In this document: one piece after another, positions 1-5,603 of the stretch
Position numbering within the stretch: position 1 is the stretch's first letter
How the letters are laid out: every line of letters begins with the position of its first letter
Assembly (NCBI GenBank): GCA_036265435.1
Contig: DATAPB010000307.1
Location: 1-10,500 of the forward strand
DNA: 10,500 nt
Reading direction: 5' to 3'
Source: DASUPK01 sp036265435
GTDB lineage: Bacteria > Actinomycetota > Thermoleophilia > Solirubrobacterales > 70-9
Position numbers and translations under genes: made by a program
Notes under the pieces: model-generated
Told to the model about the DNA's origin: nothing
The model's input: the letters and a program-made list of their open reading frames with translations, nothing else
The model's database searches: none

Positions 1-279
1 CAAGAAGGTGGACTCCACCTTCTTGGCGAGCTCGAAATCGTTCTCGGTGAGGCCGCCCTCGGCGTGAGTCGAGATGGCGACCTCCACCTGGCTCCAGGAG
101 ATCGCGATGTCCGGATGGTGGTTCATCTCCTCGGCCGGCGCCACCAGCGAGTCGACGAACTTCACGGAGCCGACGAAGTCGCCGCGGTCGAAGCTCTTGA
201 CGATGTACTCCCCGCGCTGGCGCCAGCCATCGAGCCCCTTGAGCCGCTCCTCGATCTCCTCGTCGCTTAGAAGTGCCAT
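1..279 (-). CDS. 4a-hydroxytetrahydrobiopterin dehydratase (pterin-4a-carbinolamine dehydratase), 3' end cut by window edge
   Basis: The enzyme dehydrates 4a-hydroxytetrahydropterin back to the quinonoid dihydropterin, recycling the cofactor of aromatic amino acid hydroxylases in the cytosol. Some homologues also act in molybdopterin metabolism or as dimerisation cofactors. The frame is open for 93 codons from the ATG at 279 to the window edge. The family usually has about 95-110 residues, so only a short C-terminus is missing. Family signatures are visible: EMNHHPDI at residues 51-58 with the two catalytic histidines, the second active-site motif STHAEGGLT at 70-78, then D81 and the ELAKK helix. 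It diverges from the cobalamin-binding-like gene, with only 9 bp between the start codons. I see no Shine-Dalgarno sequence before the ATG, so initiation may be leaderless or from a very short leader. Assignment to the family is firm; the in vivo pterin substrate is not shown. Confidence 0.93.
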   Translation of the reverse strand, partial: MALLSDEEIEERLKGLDGWRQRGEYIVKSFDRGDFVGSVKFVDSLVAPAEEMNHHPDIAISWSQVEVAISTHAEGGLTENDFELAKKVESTFL

Positions 280-282
280 ATT
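277..282 (+). promoter_or_regulatory. Possible -10 box of a leaderless promoter
   Basis: The hexamer CATATT ends six bases before the GTG at 289. It keeps the A at position 2 and the T at position 6 that matter most in a -10 element. The same six-base distance is seen before the GTG starts at 6150 and 9227. The box overlaps the start codon of the divergent dehydratase gene. No convincing -35 box was found. Confidence 0.3.
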
Positions 283-288
283 CGTCGG

Positions 289-1230
289 GTGCGCATTGCG
301 AGCCTGGTCCCGTCGGCGACCGAGATGCTATTCGCCCTGGGTCGGGGCGATCAAGTCGTCGCCGTCACCCACGAGTGCGACTACCCGCCCGAGGTGGCGG
401 GCAAGCCTAATCTGACCCGCAGCCTCGTGCGGGCATATTCGGCGGCCACAGAAACCGCCGCCGGATCTACGGCCGGCGAGATCGACGCCGAGGTCAGGCG
501 ACTGACCGGCGAGGGGCGCCACCTGTACGAGCTCGACGAGCCGGCCCTGCGGGAGCTCGACGTCGATCTGATCGTCACCCAGGCGGTCTGCCAGGTCTGC
601 GCGGTTTCCTACGACGATGTGGTCGCCGTGGCGGCTCGACTGCCCACGACGCCGCGAGTGCTCTCCCTCGATCCCTCGAACCTGCGCGAGGTGCTGGCCG
701 ACGTCCCGCGGCTCGGCGACGCGGCCGGGGTCCCGGATCGCGCTGCCCGCCTCCGTGACGACCTCGAACGGCGGCTGGAGGGGGTCAGCGCCGTAGTCGC
801 GGGAGCCTCGCGCCCCCGCGTCCTGGCGCTGGAGTGGCTCGACCCGCCCTTCATCGGCGGCCACTGGGTGCCGGAGATGATCGAGATCGCCGGTGGCGAG
901 GACGTCCTAGGCGTGGCGGGCGCGAAGTCACGAACCGCGGCGTGGGACGAGCTAGTCGGCTCGAAGCCCAATGTGATCGTCGCGATGCCCTGCGGCTGGG
1001 ACGCCAGCCAGGCACGTGCCGAGGTGGAGAGCCGCGCACGGGCCGTGGCCGGCATCGGCGCCGAGCGAATCTGGGCGGTGGACGCCGCCGCCTCGTTCTC
1101 CCGGCCCGGGCCGCGGCTCGTCGAGGGCACCGAGCTCCTCGCCCACCTGCTTCACCCGGATAGGGTTGACGCCCCGGAAGGGGTGGCCTTCGAACCGGTC
1201 GCGCTCACAGCGCCGGCGGGGCGCTCCTAG
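289..1230 (+). CDS. Cobalamin-binding-like protein, periplasmic-binding fold (Peripla_BP_2/BtuF type), no signal peptide
   Basis: This 313-residue protein has the two-lobed helical-backbone binding fold used by BtuF and iron-siderophore carriers. The start MRIASLVPSATEMLFALG is the typical family opening. It is followed by THECDYPPE (28-36), QAVCQVCAVS (98-107), EWLDPPFIGGHW (182-193) and SFSRPGPRLVEG (269-280). An in-frame TAG at 268-270 rules out an upstream ATG, GTG or TTG start, so the mature family motif begins at residue 1 with no secretion signal or lipobox. The product is therefore probably cytoplasmic, or exported by an unknown route. No ABC permease or ATPase gene lies nearby. Four cysteines (30, 101, 104, 235) include a CxxC pair inside a conserved motif. 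The ligand could be a corrinoid, heme or another metal chelate. Family call is firm, ligand unproven. Confidence 0.85.
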   Translation: MRIASLVPSATEMLFALGRGDQVVAVTHECDYPPEVAGKPNLTRSLVRAYSAATETAAGSTAGEIDAEVRRLTGEGRHLYELDEPALRELDVDLIVTQAVCQVCAVSYDDVVAVAARLPTTPRVLSLDPSNLREVLADVPRLGDAAGVPDRAARLRDDLERRLEGVSAVVAGASRPRVLALEWLDPPFIGGHWVPEMIEIAGGEDVLGVAGAKSRTAAWDELVGSKPNVIVAMPCGWDASQARAEVESRARAVAGIGAERIWAVDAAASFSRPGPRLVEGTELLAHLLHPDRVDAPEGVAFEPVALTAPAGRS

Positions 1231-1231
1231 G

Positions 1232-1243
1232 CAGGAGAGGAGA
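1232..1243 (+). promoter_or_regulatory. Ribosome-binding site of the SRPBCC gene
   Basis: A purine run containing AGGAGAGGAGAG lies just upstream of the ATG at 1247. It supports this start over the many in-frame upstream codons that would overlap the preceding gene. It is one of only a few clear Shine-Dalgarno sites in the window. Confidence 0.75.
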
Positions 1244-1246
1244 GAG

Positions 1247-2083
1247 ATGGGGCTGAACTGGGCCGAGCACACAGTCGAGATCGCCGCGCCGATCAAGACC
1301 TGCTTCGACGCCATCACCGACTACGAGACCTTCCCCTCGTGGCAGGGCGCGGTGGTGGACACCGAGGTTCTGGACTGGGACGAGCAGGGCCGAGGCAAGC
1401 GAGTCCGCCTGGTCGTCGACGCGAAGGTCCGCAAGGTCAACTACACGCTGGACTATCGCTATGACGAGCCGACCCGGATCGAATGGGACTTCGTCGAGGG
1501 CAACGGGATCAACGATGCCGACGGCCACTACCTCTTCGAGGACCTCGGGGACGGCCGCACCCGGGCGACCTACAAGTTCGGCCTCGAGGTTGGCATCCCA
1601 CTGCCCGGCCCGGTCGCGCGGCGCGCCCACAAATCGACCCTGAAGGGGTCGGTCGAGGACCTGAAGCGCGAAGCCGAGCGGCGGGCGGTGTCGTCCGCCG
1701 CTGCTCGTCCCGCCGAGCCGCCCGCCGGGGACCGCGCCGCCGAACCGTCCACCGAGGCCGCGCCCGAGCCCACGGCGGCAGAGCGCGAGGCCAGGTTCGC
1801 CGAGCAGGTGGGGATCAAGAGGCCCGAGCGTGAGTCGACCGCCCCTCCGGCGGCCGCGACGGCGGACGATTGGGGCTCGGACGGGTCCCACACCGTGGCG
1901 GAATTGCCGGGTGTGTTCGTCGGCGAGGCCGCCTCGATCGGCCGCCGGGTCGCGCGCCGCGGAATCAGGACCGCTCAGGACGTCGGCGAGGGAGCCGCCG
2001 AGGCTGGGCTGGGTGCTGCCCGGCGCGCTGTCAGGGCCGGACGGGAGATGGCGGGTGCAATGATCAAGCCGTGGACGAGGTGA
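1247..2083 (+). CDS. SRPBCC-domain (polyketide cyclase/START-like) protein with long disordered tail
   Basis: The 278-residue product starts with a SRPBCC (Bet v 1/START-like) hydrophobic-pocket domain at about 5-145. It opens with the family's HTVEIAAPIKTCFDAITDYETFPSW and continues through alternating strands to a C-terminal helix near 127-146. Such domains bind lipids, polyketides or other hydrophobic ligands; no catalytic function can be assigned here. Residues 147-215 are Ala/Pro/Glu-rich and probably disordered. The last 60 residues contain arginine-rich, possibly amphipathic helices that could bind membrane or nucleic acid. The ATG is chosen for its strong ribosome-binding site 16 bp after the previous gene's stop. 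The stop overlaps the next start as GTGA, so the two are probably co-translated. Related actinobacterial proteins are usually just the SRPBCC domain of about 145-150 residues; the tail is the unusual part. Confidence 0.85.
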   Translation: MGLNWAEHTVEIAAPIKTCFDAITDYETFPSWQGAVVDTEVLDWDEQGRGKRVRLVVDAKVRKVNYTLDYRYDEPTRIEWDFVEGNGINDADGHYLFEDLGDGRTRATYKFGLEVGIPLPGPVARRAHKSTLKGSVEDLKREAERRAVSSAAARPAEPPAGDRAAEPSTEAAPEPTAAEREARFAEQVGIKRPERESTAPPAAATADDWGSDGSHTVAELPGVFVGEAASIGRRVARRGIRTAQDVGEGAAEAGLGAARRAVRAGREMAGAMIKPWTR

Positions 2084-2523
2084 GCTTCGAGTTCGCGCCC
2101 GCCGGGGAGGACTTCCCTGACGGTCTGCGGCAGATCAAGATCGAGGTCAACGGCGTCGAGTTGCCGGAGCTCGTGCGTGAGGCCGAGCTCCCGTCTGCTC
2201 GCTCCGACGAGGAGGAGGAGGTCGCTGGGAACTACATCGGGCTGGTCGCGGGCTACATGCGGGTCGACCTCGCTGGCCAGTTCCTGGGGGGCCAGGGCAC
2301 CCCGATGTTCGAGGACTCGGATGGCAAGACGGCACTGCTCGGCTGCGGCTGCGGCGAGGTGGGTTGCTCACCTCTCATGGCCAAGATCACGGTCACCGAC
2401 GACACGGTCACCTGGGGGGAGTTCGAGCAGCCCACCCGTCCCGCCTGGGACTACGACGGCTTCGGCCCGTTCACCTTCGAGCGCGCCCAGTACGAGCGCG
2501 CGTTGATGGCGATCGACGACTAG
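2080..2523 (+). CDS. Uncharacterised protein with conserved Cys-rich motif
   Basis: This 147-residue acidic protein is of unknown function. I chose the GTG at 2080, which overlaps the upstream TGA in a GTGA arrangement; the in-frame GTG at 2071 would add three residues. There is no signal peptide or membrane segment. The central motif LLGCGCGEVGCSPL (87-99) has cysteines at 89, 91 and 96. It is followed by a Trp/aromatic-rich C-terminal half with WGEFEQP (112-118), WDYDGFGPFTF (123-133) and a final helix. I recall similar proteins among actinobacterial hypotheticals, which suggests a genuine conserved family. The three cysteines could bind metal or form a disulfide, but no enzymatic motif is recognised. 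Coupling to the SRPBCC gene suggests a shared condition of expression or a shared complex. Confidence 0.75.
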   Translation: MSFEFAPAGEDFPDGLRQIKIEVNGVELPELVREAELPSARSDEEEEVAGNYIGLVAGYMRVDLAGQFLGGQGTPMFEDSDGKTALLGCGCGEVGCSPLMAKITVTDDTVTWGEFEQPTRPAWDYDGFGPFTFERAQYERALMAIDD

Positions 2524-2525
2524 AC

Positions 2526-2560
2526 GTCGCGACCGAGTCGTGCGGCTCGGCTTACGCGAC
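2526..2560. terminator. Bidirectional hairpin between convergent genes
   Basis: An inner stem pairs 2533-2539 with 2544-2550 around a GTGC loop, with one T-G wobble. An outer stem pairs GTCGCG (2526-2531) with CGCGAC (2555-2560). It lies between the stop of the Cys-motif gene and the stop of the rhomboid gene, so it can serve both directions. There is no T-run, as is common in GC-rich actinobacteria. Confidence 0.55.
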
Positions 2561-3394
2561 CGCTAAGGCGCCGGCGAAGGTCGCCGCGATCATCAGCAGG
2601 ATGCCGGCCAACTCGAGGCCGAAGCCGGTGCGGCCGCCCATATGGCGCTCGACGAAGAGCACGAGCCCGGCGGCCACGGCGCCGCCGATCAGGCCGCCGA
2701 TGTGGCCGCCGACTGAGATCCCTGGGATCGAGAAGGTGAGCACGAGGTTCAGCACGATGAAGAGCCCGAACTGCGAGGCGAGTTGCTCCACTCCTCTTCC
2801 CCGCGCGATCACCACGACGCCCGCCATGAGCCCGAAGATGGCCCCCGAGGCGCCGACCGTGAAGGAATTCGGATCGACGATCAGGGCACCGAGCGAGCCG
2901 GCGATCAGGGAGACGAAGTAGATGCCCAGGAACCGCGGGGTCCCGATCCCCGGCTCGAGGATGCTGCCCGCCACGTACAGGACGTACATGTTGAGGAGCA
3001 GATGGAGGAACCCCGCGTGGAGGAAGCCGCCGGTGATCACGCGCCACCAATCGCCGTTGGCGACATCGGGACCGTGCAGGCCGGCATCGTGGATCACCGA
3101 GCCGCCCCCGCTGAAGGAGCTCGTGCCGCCGCCGGCGAGCTCGACGATGAACACGATCACGTTGATCGCGATCAATGCGATCGTCGCGGGCATCTTCCCC
3201 GCTGTCGGGCTGAAGGCGCCCTGGCCCACCCTCACCTTGGTCGTCTGCCGGGCGCAGTCCGGGCAGCGCATCCCGACCGGTGTGGAGGTCATGCAATCCG
3301 GGCAGATCGGGCGGCCGCAGTTGGAGCAGGAAACGCCCGTCTCCCGGTCGGGGTGCCGGTAACAGGTCTGGCGTGTCTGCGTGCCCGCCTCCAT
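2552..3394 (-). CDS. Rhomboid-family intramembrane serine protease with N-terminal zinc-binding domain
   Basis: The 280-residue protein is a rhomboid protease, which cuts membrane segments of substrate proteins inside the bilayer. The N-terminal 50 residues look like a B-box/zinc-ribbon, with C11, H14, C23, C26, C31, C34, C44 and C47, and should lie in the cytoplasm. Membrane helices follow from about 70 on. The HAGFLHLLLNM motif (126-136) carries the oxyanion-side His and Asn. The nucleophile is Ser183 in GASG (181-184) and the general base His231 in GGHIGG (229-234), so the catalytic dyad is intact. The gene lies 41 nt downstream of the RskA-type anti-sigma gene on the same strand, suggesting co-transcription. 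A TACGCT box eight bases before the ATG could also drive a leaderless transcript. Its substrate is unknown; the anti-sigma factor is a candidate by position only. Confidence 0.92.
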   Translation of the reverse strand: MEAGTQTRQTCYRHPDRETGVSCSNCGRPICPDCMTSTPVGMRCPDCARQTTKVRVGQGAFSPTAGKMPATIALIAINVIVFIVELAGGGTSSFSGGGSVIHDAGLHGPDVANGDWWRVITGGFLHAGFLHLLLNMYVLYVAGSILEPGIGTPRFLGIYFVSLIAGSLGALIVDPNSFTVGASGAIFGLMAGVVVIARGRGVEQLASQFGLFIVLNLVLTFSIPGISVGGHIGGLIGGAVAAGLVLFVERHMGGRTGFGLELAGILLMIAATFAGALAVA

Positions 3395-3402
3395 CGTGGA
3401 TC

Positions 3403-3408
3403 AGCGTA
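3403..3408 (-). promoter_or_regulatory. Possible internal -10 box for the rhomboid gene
   Basis: TACGCT on the minus strand lies eight bases before the ATG at 3394, and no Shine-Dalgarno sequence is present. The identical hexamer precedes the GTG of the second ECF sigma gene. No matching -35 was found, so this is tentative. Confidence 0.3.
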
Positions 3409-3435
3409 GACGAGCGGCGCTGGCGGTCGGCGTCG

Positions 3436-4128
3436 CTACCGAACGGTCGCGCTGAGGAGCACCGGTGTCGTCGGCGTGGTGCTGCCGGGACGCGGTTCGC
3501 GAGTCACCATCACCCTGGTCCCGGCGCTGAGGTGGCCGTCGACCGCGGTCATCGCCCTGCCATTCGCATCCGGAATGAAGTTGGAGGATGGCTTCACGCT
3601 CTGTCCCTCGGCGACCCACACCTGGTAGACCTCGTCGCCGGTCAGCCGGCCGAGGCCGTGCAGGTCGAGCATCGAGGAGTTCTCGCTGACCGCCAGTGTG
3701 CCCCCGATTCCCTGCTGAGCGACAACCGGCACCGTCGTCTGCTCCGGGCTGCCGCCGTTGCTCCCGGCGATCAGGTAGCCCCCCACAGCGGCGACCACGA
3801 TGGCCAGCCCGACCGCGAACGCAGGGCGCGCGAACAGCCCGCGCCAGCCGCGCCGCGGACGGCGTGGCTCGGGGCTCCGCCGCTCGGCGGCCGAGCGCTC
3901 GACGTCGGCTCGAACCTCCGCCAACACGCGCTCGCGCAGCTCCGGTGGAGGCTCGAGCTGCTCGACCGACTCGCCGAGAACCCCCACGGCAGGCACGAGC
4001 GCCTCGAGCTCACGGGTGCAGCGGGCGCACCGCAGCGCGTGCGCCTCCACCACCCGCTCCTCCTCAGGCTCGAGTGCGCCCAGCGCGAAGGCGACGAGAT
4101 CGTCCCTGTCGGGATGCTCGCCGTTCAC
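3436..4128 (-). CDS. RskA-type transmembrane anti-sigma factor
   Basis: This 230-residue membrane protein should hold the adjacent ECF sigma factor inactive until a signal arrives. The N-terminal anti-sigma domain carries the zinc motif H30-x3-C34-x2-C37. A proline/arginine-rich linker follows at 60-100, then one membrane helix at about 103-121. The C-terminal extracytoplasmic domain (about 130-230) matches the RskA fold family, with LDLHGLGRLTGDEVYQVWVAEG near 154-175. This gives an N-in, C-out topology. The start is GTG 4128, overlapping the sigma factor stop as GTGA, so translation is coupled and stoichiometry probably fixed. In mycobacteria RskA is removed by regulated intramembrane proteolysis, classically by the site-2 protease Rip1; here a rhomboid gene is next in line. 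The activating signal is not evident from sequence. Confidence 0.92.
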   Translation of the reverse strand: MNGEHPDRDDLVAFALGALEPEEERVVEAHALRCARCTRELEALVPAVGVLGESVEQLEPPPELRERVLAEVRADVERSAAERRSPEPRRPRRGWRGLFARPAFAVGLAIVVAAVGGYLIAGSNGGSPEQTTVPVVAQQGIGGTLAVSENSSMLDLHGLGRLTGDEVYQVWVAEGQSVKPSSNFIPDANGRAMTAVDGHLSAGTRVMVTREPRPGSTTPTTPVLLSATVR

Positions 4129-4697
4129 ACGCCCTCCGCCAGAGTCGCTCTGATCTTGTCCATCGCGAGTCGCATCCGCCCCTTGATCGTCCCGAGCGGC
4201 TCGTGCAGCATCTCGGCGATCTCGGAGTGACTGAAGCCGCCGTAGTAGGCGAGCTGGATCACCCGGGACTGATCGCTGGGGAGCTCCTCGATCGCACCGC
4301 GAACCTCCTGTGCGGTCTCACGCCGGACCGCCTCGGTGTCGGTGAGCTCCTCCGCCGCGCGCCGCTCGAGGATCTCGTCACCTCCGGCGGCCAGTTTCGG
4401 CGAGCGGCCGGACTCCTTGCGCAGCAGGTCGATCGCCCGGTTTCTCACGATCCCCAGGGTCCAGGCCCGCACGCTGCCGCGGGCGCGGTCGTAGCGTGCG
4501 CCGCTTCGCCAGATCGAGAGCAGCGCCTCCTGGGTGACGTCCTCGGCCGCGGTGCGGCTGCCGACGATCCGGTAGGCCAGCGAATACGCGGCACCCGCCT
4601 GCCGGTCGTAGAAGACCTCGAACGCGAGCGCGTCCTGGCGCGCGACCAGGGGCATCAGGTCCTCGTCCGCGAGGCGCTGGAGCTCCGCTCTGGTCAT
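4125..4697 (-). CDS. ECF RNA polymerase sigma factor, SigK-like
   Basis: The 190-residue protein has the two-domain layout of ECF sigma factors. Region 2 (about 24-94) includes AAEDVTQEALLSIWR (50-64), which contacts core polymerase and the -10 element. Region 4 (about 128-186) carries the helix-turn-helix FSHSEIAEMLHEPLGTIKGR (155-174), which reads the -35 element. Region 3 is absent, as expected for the class. The RskA-type anti-sigma factor encoded next argues for the SigK group. The ATG at 4697 gives the usual length; no strong ribosome-binding site precedes it. A TGAAC-N16-CGTG sequence upstream resembles an ECF promoter, consistent with the autoregulation common in this class. The regulon is unknown, but the divergent DUF4383 gene shares the upstream region and may belong to it. 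Confidence 0.93.
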   Translation of the reverse strand: MTRAELQRLADEDLMPLVARQDALAFEVFYDRQAGAAYSLAYRIVGSRTAAEDVTQEALLSIWRSGARYDRARGSVRAWTLGIVRNRAIDLLRKESGRSPKLAAGGDEILERRAAEELTDTEAVRRETAQEVRGAIEELPSDQSRVIQLAYYGGFSHSEIAEMLHEPLGTIKGRMRLAMDKIRATLAEGV

Positions 4698-4723
4698 CGC
4701 TTTGGCCGACTCGGGTGATCTAC

Positions 4724-4753
4724 TTGACTGCCCCCCACGAATGTGGCTACGAG
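4724..4753 (+). promoter_or_regulatory. Weak candidate promoter of the DUF4383 gene
   Basis: TTGACT (4724-4729), an 18-base spacer and TACGAG (4748-4753) form a plausible housekeeping promoter with a good -35 and a poor -10. It overlaps the candidate ECF promoter on the other strand, so the two could interfere. Confidence 0.25.
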
Positions 4754-4760
4754 CGGTTCA
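4736..4760 (-). promoter_or_regulatory. Candidate ECF-type promoter of the sigma/anti-sigma/rhomboid operon
   Basis: On the minus strand TGAAC (4760-4756) is followed after exactly 16 bases by CGTG (4739-4736). This resembles the GGAAC-like -35 and CGT-like -10 of many ECF sigma factors. It would start transcription about 30 bases before the sigma ATG. Short motifs like this also arise by chance. Confidence 0.35.
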
Positions 4761-4781
4761 GCAATTCGGATCATGTAGCTC

Positions 4782-4788
4782 GAGGAGG
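4782..4788 (+). promoter_or_regulatory. Ribosome-binding site of the DUF4383 gene
   Basis: GAGGAGG lies five bases before the ATG at 4794. It fixes this start and marks the gene as having a normal leader, unlike several neighbours. Confidence 0.8.
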
Positions 4789-4793
4789 AACTC

Positions 4794-5234
4794 ATGGAGG
4801 AAGCAAGCCCAGCAAGGCTCTACTGCCTGCTGGTGGGCGCGGTGCTCGTGATTGCCGGAATCATCGGCTTCTTCTACGAGGCCAGCTTTGCGACCGGAGA
4901 CTCGATCAGGTCCGAGGACGTGTTCGGCGTCCTTTCCGTGAACGGCTGGCACAACCTGGTCCACATCGCGATCGGAGCGCTGCTCCTGATCTCCGCCGGA
5001 TCAGCGGCCAGGGGCGCGGCCCTGTTCGTGGGCATCCTCTACATCGTCCTCTGTGTGCTCGGGTTCATCGCGACCAGCAACGGCGGCATCGGGTTCATCG
5101 CAGAGAACGACACCCTGTTCAAGCTGATATCCGTGAACAACGAGGACAACGTCCTGCACCTGATCCTCGGCATCACCGGCGTGATCGCCTTCTACGCTTC
5201 GCGCCCGGTGAGCCGAGCGGCGCCGGCGACCTGA
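4794..5234 (+). CDS. DUF4383-family four-helix membrane protein
   Basis: This 146-residue integral membrane protein has four hydrophobic segments, at about 8-28, 53-70, 73-94 and 118-136. Family motifs are present: NGWHNLVHIAIGALLL (50-65) and the parallel NEDNVLHLILGITGV (115-129). The two share the pattern N-x2-H/D-N-x-x-H-x3-G, so the protein looks like an internal duplication of a two-helix unit with paired histidines. The biochemical function of DUF4383 is unknown. The gene diverges from the SigK-like operon over a 96-bp region and may respond to that sigma factor. Its TGA stop directly abuts the TAG of the convergent gene with no base between. Length is normal for the family and the start is supported by a strong ribosome-binding site. 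Confidence 0.88.
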   Translation: MEEASPARLYCLLVGAVLVIAGIIGFFYEASFATGDSIRSEDVFGVLSVNGWHNLVHIAIGALLLISAGSAARGAALFVGILYIVLCVLGFIATSNGGIGFIAENDTLFKLISVNNEDNVLHLILGITGVIAFYASRPVSRAAPAT

Positions 5235-5246
5235 CTAATCCCGGCG
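5221..5246. terminator. Hairpin with both convergent stop codons in its loop
   Basis: CGCCGG (5221-5226) pairs with CCGGCG (5241-5246), a six-bp perfect stem with a 14-nt loop. The loop holds the DUF4383 stop (5232-5234) and the opposing stop (5235-5237). It has no T-run and is short, so its strength as a terminator is uncertain. Confidence 0.35.
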
Positions 5247-5603
5247 GTTACGGACCTGGTCTCGGACCTGGCCCGCGATGTCCGAGGCCTGGTCCGCGAG
5301 CCCCGACAGGCGTGAGGAGCGCTTGCCCCCTCGGCGGCGAAGCTCAACGAGCACCAGGCCACCGGCCGCAACGCCGCCCGCGGCGATCGCGGCGGCCGGC
5401 CGAACCCAGTTGCGCGGGTCGCGCAGCGAGCGTAGCTCGGACTCGGAGAGCTCATCGGCCCAGGCCGAAAGCTCCTCGGCGGCAGCTTCCGTGACGGCGC
5501 TCAGGGTCTCCTCGACCCGCCCGGCGAGGTTGTCCGGCGGCTCAATCGGACGCAGCGCCGAACGGAGCAGGTTCTCGACGTCGGGGCTCGGCTCAGCCGC
5601 CAT
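5235..5603 (-). CDS. Small single-pass membrane protein, putative anti-sigma factor of the second ECF gene
   Basis: The 122-residue product is not a recognised named family. Its gene overlaps the ECF sigma gene by 11 nt, the position where an anti-sigma factor is usually encoded. The N-terminal half (1-65) is acidic and helical and includes LRPIEPPDNLAGRVEETL (17-34), a type of segment I associate with linkers of membrane anti-sigma factors. One hydrophobic Ala/Gly/Val-rich segment follows at about 68-88, then an Arg/Lys-rich stretch (89-98) and a short helical tail. There is no Cys or His, so the zinc motif of ZAS proteins is absent. The positive charge after the membrane segment predicts a cytoplasmic C-terminus, which would put the N-terminal half outside, the reverse of ordinary anti-sigma factors. 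It may instead be a membrane-associated accessory protein. A coding gene is likely; the role is inference. Confidence 0.75.
   Translation of the reverse strand: MAAEPSPDVENLLRSALRPIEPPDNLAGRVEETLSAVTEAAAEELSAWADELSESELRSLRDPRNWVRPAAAIAAGGVAAGGLVLVELRRRGGKRSSRLSGLADQASDIAGQVRDQVRNRRD

Noticed and set aside
3280..4230. Long + strand open frame over the anti-sigma and rhomboid genes
   Set aside because: It overlaps two well-supported minus-strand genes and has no recognisable motif; long spurious frames are expected at this GC content.
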